DNA of 64,000 nt from positions 62,001 through 126,000 of the forward strand of contig JADJAG010000004.1 of NCBI GenBank assembly GCA_016704325.1. The letters are read 5' to 3'. Each line of letters opens with the position of its first letter. The stretch's first letter is position 1. The stretch comes from Chitinophagaceae bacterium (GTDB lineage Bacteria > Bacteroidota > Bacteroidia > Chitinophagales > UBA10324). Shown here in pieces: positions 26,214-34,934 of the stretch. The position numbers and the translations under genes were made by a program. The notes below the pieces were generated by a model. That model was given only the letters and a program-made list of their open reading frames with translations. It was not told where the DNA came from and made no database searches.

Positions 26214-27707
26214 TTAGTATGATAAATTGATTAGTTGATGTTTATTCCAATACAATAGTGAAGAAGAATATCTTATCCGGTAATATGATGTATCAAGTGT
26301 AAATGGTTCAACAACAGTAATGATTGAATCATCAATAATATACGTATTAGGAGGCACAAAAGTAGTTCCATGCTTTGCCGAGTGAATAATTGTTTTGTCT
26401 AACTTTCTAGCCTCTATGCTGGTCATCATTCGTAAGATTCGGATGCCACTGGTATCCACATTATTAATTAAGAGGGCTTCTTTAAAGCCATTTCTAAATA
26501 TAAAGGCACCGTCAAATTCTTCTGGAATATTAACAAGATCAATAAAGTCATTATTAGCTCTTTCATTGCTTACTCTGTCAATGATATAGTAGGTAATCTC
26601 ACCTGCTTTTTGCCACATAGTGTTACTTTTAACTAAAAGGAATAGAAAATATATACTAAGGAATAGTAGTACTGAAAGCCTGATTACATTTATGCGAATG
26701 AGTGAAACTAACAGTGCTAACCAAATCATTAAAAAAAAGGACGCGAAGTAAATTAGCCTGTTACCTTCGGAGGTATGAGTACTAACGCCAAACATTATTG
26801 GAATAATGCAAGCTAGTGCTATGCAGGTGCTTATAATTGACAATGGCATAAGAATATGGCCAATTGATTTTCTATGTTTAATTGCAGTAAGCATCGTAAT
26901 CGAAAAAAGTACGAGCAATAAAAATGCTAATAGTACGGAGTTGTCTGATGGAGGTAAGACAAGTTTTCCAAATACTTTAAAAGTATTGAGAATGTAATCA
27001 ATAGCTGTTTTCGTAAACAAACTATTGCCGTAGCTATTTATCATCACTTCAGTTGCTGCAAGTCTAACAATTAAGTAAAACATCACCGTGCAACTGAAGT
27101 ATGCAATCCACGGAATATAGATACGAAAGCTATTTTGTGGCTTATAGAGAACAACTATAACGATTAATGGCAGTGGAAGTATCGTTTCGTATGTTAAGAG
27201 TCCTAAAAAGTATAGAAATGAGACAAGTATATACTTCCATGTGGAGTGTATTCCGGAGAACAGTATTATTAGCGCTAAAAAGCCAAAGAAGGAAGATAAG
27301 TTAGACCCTAAGCCTACTATCCAAACAATAGATTCGTTGTGAAATGGATAAACTAGAAAAAGTAGTGAAGATGTTATTGCAATGAATTTGCGCTGCTGAA
27401 AATCAAAAAGAGATGATTTTCTACAAAATGAGTATAGTATAAAACAATTAAGTGAATGAATGATTAAATTGAAAATATTGAATACTATTGAATTCAATCC
27501 CGCAACCTGATAGCAAAGATAAAGCGATAGATCACTTAATGGTCGAAAGAAGTCTTTTGAATAAATGGATTGTCCATTAATAATTCTATACATCACCTTA
27601 TAATCATCACATAGAAATGGTTTAAAAATAGTTGGTAGAAATATAATCAAGCATGTCAATAGGATTATGCTGAAAACTTTTATGTCTGCCAGAAATCTTA
27701 ATTGCAT
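26214..27707 (-). CDS. Polytopic membrane protein, PMT/GT-C-like
   Basis: This 497-residue protein has about ten to eleven membrane segments in the first 360 residues, then a soluble tail. The first loop carries FLCDDYKVMYR, which fits the catalytic DD/DE motif of GT-C glycosyltransferases, followed by DFFRPLSDLSLYLCYQVAG, a pattern seen in Bacteroidota PMT-like proteins. It would use a lipid-linked sugar on the periplasmic side. The coding sequence is clearly more AT-rich than the housekeeping genes of the window, which suggests transfer. The exact family is uncertain. Confidence 0.65.
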   Translation of the reverse strand: MQLRFLADIKVFSIILLTCLIIFLPTIFKPFLCDDYKVMYRIINGQSIYSKDFFRPLSDLSLYLCYQVAGLNSIVFNIFNLIIHSLNCFILYSFCRKSSLFDFQQRKFIAITSSLLFLVYPFHNESIVWIVGLGSNLSSFFGFLALIILFSGIHSTWKYILVSFLYFLGLLTYETILPLPLIVIVVLYKPQNSFRIYIPWIAYFSCTVMFYLIVRLAATEVMINSYGNSLFTKTAIDYILNTFKVFGKLVLPPSDNSVLLAFLLLVLFSITMLTAIKHRKSIGHILMPLSIISTCIALACIIPIMFGVSTHTSEGNRLIYFASFFLMIWLALLVSLIRINVIRLSVLLFLSIYFLFLLVKSNTMWQKAGEITYYIIDRVSNERANNDFIDLVNIPEEFDGAFIFRNGFKEALLINNVDTSGIRILRMMTSIEARKLDKTIIHSAKHGTTFVPPNTYIIDDSIITVVEPFTLDTSYYRIRYSSSLLYWNKHQLINLSY

Positions 27708-27829
27708 TTGTATAGATTACTAAATGGAGCTATTCGTTTTACTTGAGTAGGATTGAAATTTGTTTTACAGATAATACTGCAATGGATTTTATTTTTTCGA
27801 TAAGATATTAAATATTCCTTAAGTACGAG

Positions 27830-28945
27830 TCATTTTAAATTTGATTTTTTGGACAGCACTAGGCGAAACTGAGAAATCAAAAGCTTAAGTTGAGTTTGCA
27901 CCGAATACTTCTGTAAGATTGTTTGCCGGCCCACATCACCCAGTTCTTTTCGCAAAGCAGGTGATTCAATCAGTTTGGAAAGCAAACTAATCCAGGCTTC
28001 CTCATCCTCCGCATGCATTCCATTTATACCATGCTGAATTATTTCGGTATTCACACCTACCGGCGAAACCACACAGGGAATTGCCAGCGACATATACTGA
28101 ATGGCCTTAAATCCGCACTTACCTTTTGACCACGTATCATCCGGCAATGGCATCACACCAATGTCCAGTTGGGAGAGATCAGCTACTTCACCGGAAGCAT
28201 TCCAGCTTACCTGTTCTATCCAGGGTTCATTGGTCATTGCTTTCTTATCACCGATCAGCCTGATCACGATCTGTTCTTTGTAATGTTCCTTTAGTTTTCT
28301 GAAAACAGGTAACAGCAATTGAAAATGTTTGATGGTGGAACTACTGCCTGTCCAGCCGATGCAAACCGGTGCAAGTGCTGCTTTTAATTTGGCGCCTGGC
28401 TTAAACACTGCTGTATCAACAACAGTGGGAATAACAACTATGTTGGTATTGAATGTTTTTGCATAGTCAGCAAGAAATTGATTTCCCGCAATCACCAGGT
28501 CGGCTACTTTGATGATGTCTGCTGTTTTAGATGGTCGTTTTAACCACGACAGGTTTTGGTTGGCGGCAGAGGTATCATCCAACCAGATAGCATCATCGAA
28601 ATCGTACACGAGCTTAGCGCCGGAACGGGCAAAACTTTTTTCAAAGAAAACAGAACCTGTCATAAATGCTTCCCGCTGCACAAATACGATGTCGTATTTT
28701 TTTGCCTGAAGGAGGTCCCTCAACCTTACCCGCACAGCTTTCAGCAACAGCAGGAATTTACCCGCAATATGTCCTTTGCTGTAGAAGAGTTCGTCATCCT
28801 CTTCATTGATAAACCAGGAGTAATCGCATCGAAACCCTACTTGTTGCAGGTATGGAAAGTATTGCTCCATCCTGAACCGCTGACTCGGGTTTCTCCCCGG
28901 ACGATGCGGACCGATAAAAAGAATGCTGATGACTTCCTGCTTCAT
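27830..28945 (-). CDS. Glycosyltransferase, GT-B fold (GT4-like)
   Basis: This 371-residue protein has an N-terminal domain with SILFIGPHRPGRNPSQRFRM and LVYDFDDAIWLDD, and a C-terminal nucleotide-sugar domain (VCIGWTGSSSTIKHF, then LDIGVMPLPDD, KCGFKAIQYMSLAIPCVVSPVGVN). The Lys-Gly-Lys-Cys-Gly-x-Lys stretch and the following region occupy the donor site of GT4 enzymes. The stop of the upstream GT4 gene lies only three bases before this start, so the two are co-transcribed and probably add successive sugars. Confidence 0.88.
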   Translation of the reverse strand: MKQEVISILFIGPHRPGRNPSQRFRMEQYFPYLQQVGFRCDYSWFINEEDDELFYSKGHIAGKFLLLLKAVRVRLRDLLQAKKYDIVFVQREAFMTGSVFFEKSFARSGAKLVYDFDDAIWLDDTSAANQNLSWLKRPSKTADIIKVADLVIAGNQFLADYAKTFNTNIVVIPTVVDTAVFKPGAKLKAALAPVCIGWTGSSSTIKHFQLLLPVFRKLKEHYKEQIVIRLIGDKKAMTNEPWIEQVSWNASGEVADLSQLDIGVMPLPDDTWSKGKCGFKAIQYMSLAIPCVVSPVGVNTEIIQHGINGMHAEDEEAWISLLSKLIESPALRKELGDVGRQTILQKYSVQTQLKLLISQFRLVLSKKSNLK

Positions 28946-28948
28946 CGG

Positions 28949-30172
28949 TCAGAGGGTTTCATAAATTTTTCGGTAGCTGTCAACTCCTTTCTTTAATGAG
29001 AAGTAAGTGTTTGCGGCTGCTGTGATGTCTGTTTTGGAAAAGGCAGTATTCAACAACTGTCTTGCAGCAACATCAAAATGTTCGGTATCTAAAACATCAA
29101 TCACGATTCCGGCATTCATCGTCCTCACTATCTCATCTACATCTCCAATTCCTGAATTGCATACGACGGGTAAACCCATACTCATGATTTCGCCCAGCTT
29201 GGTGGGAGAGGATGCTTTTTTAGAATAGGTATTCCTGATGAGGAACACCGATGCATTGCAGAGGCTGATGAGGTAAGGCATCTCCGCTCTTTGCGCTGAA
29301 ATGATTATAAGTTTGCTCTTATCAATACCGTATTTTAAGGCTGCTTCATAAATCGGTGCCGGCTCATCAGGCGTGATGATGAGAAAAATCGCAGCCGGTC
29401 GATGGTTAAGCAGGCATTGAAAAAAATGCAACATCTCTTCCAACATGTACCAGGTACCCATGGAACCACTGTAACACAGCACATAACTGTTTTCTTTGAT
29501 ACCTGATTGTGCGCTCCACTGCTGTTGCTTCTTTGCATCGAGATGGTCCTGTGAAAAAAGATCCTGATCTGCACAGCAGGGAATTACGTTTATTTTTTTG
29601 CTGATAGATTGTAAATCTCTCCGGGCTATTATTTCATTACTGCCGGAAGTGGTCAGGCTAACAATGGCATCACTCTCCTGCAGGAATTCTTTTTCTTTTT
29701 TCTTAAAGAAGTGGTATGCTTTCTTGTACAATGGATTGGACAAATTCCAGATGCCGCCTTCTACGCGCTCATCGGCCCAGAATCCGCGCATGTCGAAAAT
29801 AAATTTCACACCATGCTTCCTTTTCATTTGCAAACCAATCAGGGAAGGGATGTAGCTGCGGCAATGCACGATATGAAATGCTTCTTCACGCTGCAACTGC
29901 CATGCTTTTTTTAATAGTCGGTTGTAGGTTAAGAAGGCGGAGATTCCCGGCAGGTTGTTGGAATAATGCACAGGATGCCATTCGATATTATTTTCAGACA
30001 GTTCTTTTTGAATGGCTGCACCTTTCTGAATGAATTTGACTTTCTTTTCGGCACTTACGAGGCAAAACCGGTATCCCATTTTGCTCAAGCCTTTCAGGTA
30101 AGGAATAACCTGTGATTGACCGAGGGGATCTGTCATGCCATCGTATGATATGTAAAGTACCTTTTTAATCAT
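28949..30172 (-). CDS. Glycosyltransferase family 4 protein
   Basis: This 407-residue GT-B enzyme begins VLYISYDGMTDPLGQSQVIPYL, a typical start of GT4 proteins in Bacteroidota surface glycan loci. The C-terminal domain shows CYSGSMGTWYMLEEML, ASVFLIRNTYSKKASSPTKLGEIMSMGLPVVCN with the donor-site Glu pair, and GIGDVDEIV. It acts in the cytoplasm on an undecaprenyl-linked oligosaccharide. It leads the two-gene set with the following GT. Confidence 0.9.
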   Translation of the reverse strand: MIKKVLYISYDGMTDPLGQSQVIPYLKGLSKMGYRFCLVSAEKKVKFIQKGAAIQKELSENNIEWHPVHYSNNLPGISAFLTYNRLLKKAWQLQREEAFHIVHCRSYIPSLIGLQMKRKHGVKFIFDMRGFWADERVEGGIWNLSNPLYKKAYHFFKKKEKEFLQESDAIVSLTTSGSNEIIARRDLQSISKKINVIPCCADQDLFSQDHLDAKKQQQWSAQSGIKENSYVLCYSGSMGTWYMLEEMLHFFQCLLNHRPAAIFLIITPDEPAPIYEAALKYGIDKSKLIIISAQRAEMPYLISLCNASVFLIRNTYSKKASSPTKLGEIMSMGLPVVCNSGIGDVDEIVRTMNAGIVIDVLDTEHFDVAARQLLNTAFSKTDITAAANTYFSLKKGVDSYRKIYETL

Positions 30173-30226
30173 ATGAAATAAATTATGCGATTATATCCTA
30201 TTAATTAAATGAATTCGCATGGATAC

Positions 30227-31168
30227 TCATCCCCTTAAATCCTGCATCCAATTTTTCATTTTCAAAATGAATGACCGGTAATAACTAATCTCAAAAAACA
30301 TCCGTTGTGAAGCGCCGAAGGAGCGGAAGTAATGTTCCACCCCTTTTATCATAGAGCCTTCGAAATCAAAACTTCGTGTGGTGCTTTTCAGTTCTTTGAA
30401 GGCATTCCAGAATAATAGTGTCATGGCACCACTGTTACCAAAGGAGTCGTCTTTTGCGCCGATGATGTAGTAGGCGGTATGGGCATCCCAGGCAATGAAT
30501 ACTGCGGCTGCCCATTGTTGTTTTTCATCTGCGGCATACCAGATTTTTCCGCAGTTATTTTTTATGCAGGCAGCATGGGCACGTTGCAGAATACTTAAAT
30601 CTACCTGCACTTTTGCCTGTTTATTACGGAAATTGGATTGGATGAGCTGATAGAATTTATTTACATCACCGGTCTCCCCGATAGTAAAAGCTTTTTCGGC
30701 TTTTCTGATTTCCCGGGTAATCTTGTCGCTGAAATGTTCCATTAACGCATCCGGATTGCTGATATCATCGAGTACGTAAGTGTAACGCACGCGCTGTTTA
30801 TATTTCATCCAGTGAAAGGGCAGCCAGTTGAAGTAGCCGGTTTGCCAGCGTGAGATAAATTCAGCGGAAGGGGGCAGGAGGGAACAAAGCTTTTCAAGCA
30901 AGGCTGTCTCTGTTTTGAGGCGTTCGCGTTCATTCGAGGCGCTGATGCGATAGCCCGGTCCCAGGAATTGGGTGAGTTCGGGCATGTAAGTACGCAAACC
31001 AAGACTTGATTTTCTTAAAGCATAGAGGTAATATGCTTTCAACAGACCTTGTTCTTCAAGCACTGCGGCATCCCATTGATCAGGGGCCACTGCATCCAGC
31101 CAGAATGGTTGATGGAATAAAGGAGCATCGCTCCAAAGCAGCTTTCGGAATGTCTCCTGTGAATTCAT
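30227..31168 (-). CDS. FemAB-like GNAT acyltransferase
   Basis: This 313-residue protein resembles the FemAB/BioF2-like double-GNAT group: N-terminal FHQPFWLDAVAPDQWDAAVLEEQG, a central ITREIRKAEK helix typical of FemAB proteins, and the second GNAT half with AAAVFIAWDAHTAYYIIGAKDD and SFDFEGSMIKGVEHYFRSFGA. In glycan loci such proteins attach amino acids or acyl groups to amino sugars; FemAB proper uses aminoacyl-tRNA. The substrate is unknown. It lies upstream of the GT pair and next to the 85-bp repeat array, which starts 60 bases before its own start codon. Confidence 0.85.
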   Translation of the reverse strand: MNSQETFRKLLWSDAPLFHQPFWLDAVAPDQWDAAVLEEQGLLKAYYLYALRKSSLGLRTYMPELTQFLGPGYRISASNERERLKTETALLEKLCSLLPPSAEFISRWQTGYFNWLPFHWMKYKQRVRYTYVLDDISNPDALMEHFSDKITREIRKAEKAFTIGETGDVNKFYQLIQSNFRNKQAKVQVDLSILQRAHAACIKNNCGKIWYAADEKQQWAAAVFIAWDAHTAYYIIGAKDDSFGNSGAMTLLFWNAFKELKSTTRSFDFEGSMIKGVEHYFRSFGASQRMFFEISYYRSFILKMKNWMQDLRG

Positions 31169-31227
31169 TGATTATATCCGGGGATGAGTTGCTCTGCAAA
31201 GTAAGCTTTTGCGGATTTATTAAAAGG

Positions 31228-32420
31228 AGAAACCACAAAGGACACAAAGGCGGCATCGCATCAAACGAGATTTATAAGTAGTTTCTTTTTGCACTTTGTG
31301 GTTGTCATTTTTGAAACCACAGAGGGCACAAAGGCGGAATCGCATCAAATAAAATCTATGAGAAATTTACAATGATGGCTTCGTGGTTGCCTTTTTTGAA
31401 ACCACAAAGAACACAGAGGCAGAATCGCATCAGACAAGATCTATGCGTATTTTTCTATTTATTCTTTGTGGTTACCATTTTTGAAACCACAAAGAGCACA
31501 AAGACGGAATCGCATCAGACAAGATCTATGCGTATTTTTCTATTTATCCTTTGTGGTTACCATTTTTGAAACCACAGAGAGCACAAAGGCGGAATCGCAT
31601 CAAAAAGGTTGTATGCGTATTTTTCTATCTATTCTCTGTGGTTACCATTTTTGAAACCACAAAGAACACAGAGGCGGAATCGCATCAAATAAAATCTATG
31701 AGAAATTTACAATGATGGCTTCGTGGTTGCCTTTTTTGAAACCACAAAGAACACAGAGGCAGAATCGCATCAGACAAGATCTATGTGTATTTTTCTTTTT
31801 ATTCTTTGTGGTTACCTTTTTTGAAACCACAGAGAGCACAAAGACGGAATCGCATCAGACAAGATCTATGCGTATTTTTCTATTTATCCTTTGTGGTTAC
31901 CTTTTTTGAAACCACAGAGACCACAGAGGCGGAATCGCATCAAATAAAATCTATGAGAAATTTACAATGATAGCTTCGTGGTTACCATTTTTGAAACCAC
32001 AGAGGGCACAAAGGCGGAATCGCTTTAAATAAAATCTATGAGAAGTTTACAATGATTGCTTCGTGGTTACCATTTTTGAAACCACAAAGAACACAAAGGA
32101 GGAATCGCATCAAACAGGTTGCATCAGTATTTTGCAATGTGTGCTTCGTGGTTTCCTACTTTGAAACCACAAAGAACCCAGAAAAAATATTTATTACTCC
32201 TGCTTAATGCGATGCTCCCTCTGTGCTCTCTGTGTTTTCAAGCATGGTAGCCACAGAGCGTTAAGAGAAAAATGCACAAAGACCTGGTTTAATGCGACTT
32301 CCCCTCTGTGCCCTCTGTGGTTTCAAAAATGGAAACCACAATGCATTAAGAGAAAAATGCACAAAGACCTGGTTTAATGCGACTAAACCTCCTTCCGTGG
32401 TTTCAAAAATGGTAACCACA
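31228..32420. repeat. 85-bp tandem repeat array with inverted arm
   Basis: The unit begins GAAACCACAAAG and ends in a GTGGTTACCATTTTT-like stretch. Unit starts are at 31228/31229, 31313, 31398, 31483, 31568, 31653, 31738, 31823, 31908, 31993, 32078 and 32163, a period of exactly 85. At each junction GTGGTT(A/T)C faces GAAACCAC across seven bases, so every boundary can form a hairpin. Two main sequence types alternate, differing in the middle (AATAAAATCTATGAGAAATT versus AGACAAGATCTATGCGTATT). From about 32200 to 32420 two to three copies lie in reverse orientation. Stretches of 85-bp units open in several frames are not genes. Confidence 0.95.
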
Positions 32421-32518
32421 AGTAAGGCTTAAAAAAGCAAAAGTTAAAAAAATATGAATATATTGTACCAGCATTTATTCTATTAATGCGCTTTATCAAG
32501 CACAAAAAAATATTCCAT

Positions 32519-32902
32519 ATGTTAACCGAGAATCAATTAGCCACCACTGTAATCGGACTTGCCATTGATGTCCATACCGCCTTAGGCCCCGGACTACTGG
32601 AAAGTGCATACAAAGAATGCCTCTTCTATAAAATCTGCCAGGCCAAAATTCCAGTCGAGAAAGAAAAGAAGATGCCACTAATCTTCGAAGAAGTAAAACT
32701 GGACTATGGCTACAGAATTGATCTACTCGTCAATAGCAAGTTAGTAATTGAAGTAAAAAGTGCAGAAGCAATCACCGATGTACACATTGCCCAAACACTC
32801 ACCTACATGAAAATAGGACAATACAAACTCGGCTTACTGATCAACTTTAATGTGCTCAGATGTAAAGATGGCATCAAACGCATCATCAACGGCCATTTAT
32901 AA
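32519..32902 (+). CDS. GxxExxY protein (PD-(D/E)xK nuclease-like, PDDEXK_3)
   Basis: From ATG 32519 the protein has 127 residues, the usual family length; an ATG 33 bases upstream adds a non-family leader. The naming motif is Gly25-x-x-Glu28-x-x-Tyr31 (GLLESAY). A restriction-nuclease-like core follows: Asp68 (YRIDLLV), Glu78 and Lys80 (VIEVKSAE), and Gln92, matching PD-(D/E)xK geometry. The biological role of this widespread family is unknown to me. It lies 100 bases after the inverted end of the 85-bp array and converges with asnB across seven bases. I recall family members often sitting near such repeats, but cannot verify it here. Confidence 0.9.
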   Translation: MLTENQLATTVIGLAIDVHTALGPGLLESAYKECLFYKICQAKIPVEKEKKMPLIFEEVKLDYGYRIDLLVNSKLVIEVKSAEAITDVHIAQTLTYMKIGQYKLGLLINFNVLRCKDGIKRIINGHL

Positions 32903-32909
32903 ATACGGG

Positions 32910-34805
32910 TTAGTTCTTATGCGCCACCATCCACTGATGCAACACAATCAACAACCAAAGCCTGTTAAAGAGATACTCCGCACCGGCTTTATACTGTTTT
33001 TTCATCTCCATCACCTTTGCCGCATCCACCAGGTTAAAGCGGTTCATCACTTCCTCATTTAAATATTCATCCATCAGGAACGACAATTCATGCTGCAGCA
33101 GTTGGTGCAACGGTATAGAAAACCCCTGCTTCGGCCTGTTAAACAATGCAGCCGGCAGGTAACGGTTCAGGATTTCCCGAAGAATATATTTTGATTGTCC
33201 GTGCCGGTACTTAAGCGACGGCGATAAATTCAGCGCAAACTCCACCACCCGGTAATCGAGGTAAGGCACCCGTGTTTCAATAGCATACCGCATACTGGCA
33301 CGATCCACCTTCGTCAGCAAATCATCGGGCAAATAGCAAACGATATCAAAAAGCGCCTGCTGCTCCATGGCATTCAGGCGCCGTCCTGCTGTAGCACTGA
33401 TTTCCTTCAACAATTCCAACGGCCGCAAGGAGTCATCAGCAGCCTGCATCCCAAACTTTTTTGCTGTAAGCAAAGCATCCAGCTCCGCCCGGGAAAAGAA
33501 ATACTGCTCCTGCGAAAAGATATGATCATGTAATAAAGATGTATCCAGCCCGCCATTCTGCAACAGGTGCGCCACCCGCTGTTGCCTGCTCGATCCTTTT
33601 TCCAGCAATGGTACCAGCCACTGACCTAACTTGCGAACAACGGGATTTTGCAAACGCCTCGCCCATTGGTGGGCTCCGTAACCAAAAAACAGTTCATCTC
33701 CACCCTCCCCGGAAAGCGCTACGGTAATGTGTTGCTTAGCCTCCTTCGACAACAACAGCGTCGGCAAAGCGGAAGTATCTGCAAAAGGCTCATCGAAACA
33801 TTGATTCATATCGGTGATCAACGATTTCACCTCGCTGAAAGAAAACAGGAATTCATGATAATGGGTCTGCAATGCCCTTGCCACTGCCAGCGCATGCGAA
33901 GACTCATTGTGCACGTCGTCCTTAAATCCGAAAGAAAAGGTATGCACCTTCACGCCACTCAGCGCCACGGCATGTGCTGCCAGCAAGCTGGAATCTATGC
34001 CGCCGCTCAGGAAGATACCGGTCGGCACATCACTGTTCAACTGGTACTGCACCGAACTCACCAGCAGGTCGCTCAGCTTAATCATGGCCTCCTCCTTATC
34101 CGTCACCATGTTACTGCTTACCTTATCGCATGCTTTCCAGTAGGTGTGTTTCTCTATTCCTGATGCACTTACCTTCAGCCAGGTGCCGGGTTCCAGTTTA
34201 TAAATATGCCGGTAAATACTATAGGGCGCAGGAATAAATCCATAGTGCAAAAATTGTCCTACGGCAGGCTCATAGATCTCTTTAGGAATGGAAGGCACGG
34301 CACAGAGCGCTTTCAGTTCGGAAGCAAAGGCGAATGCATGATCGTTTTGATAATAGAATAACGGCTTCACGCCCAACGGATCGCGGAAGAGGAAGACTTC
34401 CTGCTTTAGCGTATCATAAATAGCAAAGGCGAAGATGCCATTCAGCATATCCACCACCTGCGGACCGAAACGGATAAATGCTTCCAGCAAAATTTCCGTA
34501 TCGCTGGCTGTGGCCGGCTGAAAAGGCTTGTCGGTAGCGCTCATCAGGTGGGCGCCAATCTCCTGGTGATTATAAATTTCTCCGTTAAGTACGATGTAAT
34601 AGCGGCCATCGGCCGATTGCATGGGCTGATTGGCCCTTTCGGAAAGGTCGATGATACTCAGCCGGCGGTGCCCCAATCCTGCCCGCCCGTTAAAGAAAAA
34701 ACCGGCAGCATCCGGCCCCCGGTGTGCCAGAGATAAAGTCATTGAATCAAGGTCGGCCCTGGTAAAAGACTGCTTACTACTGTAGAAACCTGCAATGCCG
34801 CACAT
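32910..34805 (-). CDS. asnB: Asparagine synthase (glutamine-hydrolysing)
   Basis: This 631-residue protein starts Met-Cys-Gly-Ile, so Cys2 is the class II amidotransferase nucleophile after Met removal. It has SLAHRGPDAAG, LNGEIYNHQEI and the synthetase PP-loop SGGIDSSLLAAHA, then SGEGGDELFFGYG. The protein makes Asn from Asp with Gln and ATP, but AsnB paralogues in glycan loci (WbpS/AsnB-like) often amidate sugar carboxylates such as uronic acids. Its location between the nuclease-like gene and a plus-strand glycosyltransferase run favours that second role. Confidence 0.9.
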   Translation of the reverse strand: MCGIAGFYSSKQSFTRADLDSMTLSLAHRGPDAAGFFFNGRAGLGHRRLSIIDLSERANQPMQSADGRYYIVLNGEIYNHQEIGAHLMSATDKPFQPATASDTEILLEAFIRFGPQVVDMLNGIFAFAIYDTLKQEVFLFRDPLGVKPLFYYQNDHAFAFASELKALCAVPSIPKEIYEPAVGQFLHYGFIPAPYSIYRHIYKLEPGTWLKVSASGIEKHTYWKACDKVSSNMVTDKEEAMIKLSDLLVSSVQYQLNSDVPTGIFLSGGIDSSLLAAHAVALSGVKVHTFSFGFKDDVHNESSHALAVARALQTHYHEFLFSFSEVKSLITDMNQCFDEPFADTSALPTLLLSKEAKQHITVALSGEGGDELFFGYGAHQWARRLQNPVVRKLGQWLVPLLEKGSSRQQRVAHLLQNGGLDTSLLHDHIFSQEQYFFSRAELDALLTAKKFGMQAADDSLRPLELLKEISATAGRRLNAMEQQALFDIVCYLPDDLLTKVDRASMRYAIETRVPYLDYRVVEFALNLSPSLKYRHGQSKYILREILNRYLPAALFNRPKQGFSIPLHQLLQHELSFLMDEYLNEEVMNRFNLVDAAKVMEMKKQYKAGAEYLFNRLWLLIVLHQWMVAHKN

Positions 34806-34934
34806 GGATGGAAAATATCTGGGGTTGAATATAGGGTTTCATTTTGTTCAGAAAGGCCATGATTTCACTTTTTGAATTTGTACTTTGCTTTTCTTTTATT
34901 GTGTAGAGTTGATTTAATCGACGGAATGATTCTA

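Noticed and set aside
31372..31970. Several 60-70 codon open frames in the repeat array
   Set aside because: They are repeated reading frames of the 85-bp unit, in different phases, with no start signal and no protein family.
31228..32180. CRISPR array
   Set aside because: The whole 85-bp unit is conserved, with no short repeat alternating with unique spacers, and no cas genes are near.
33648..34163. 171-codon open frame opposite asnB
   Set aside because: Antisense shadow; asnB motifs are intact on the other strand.
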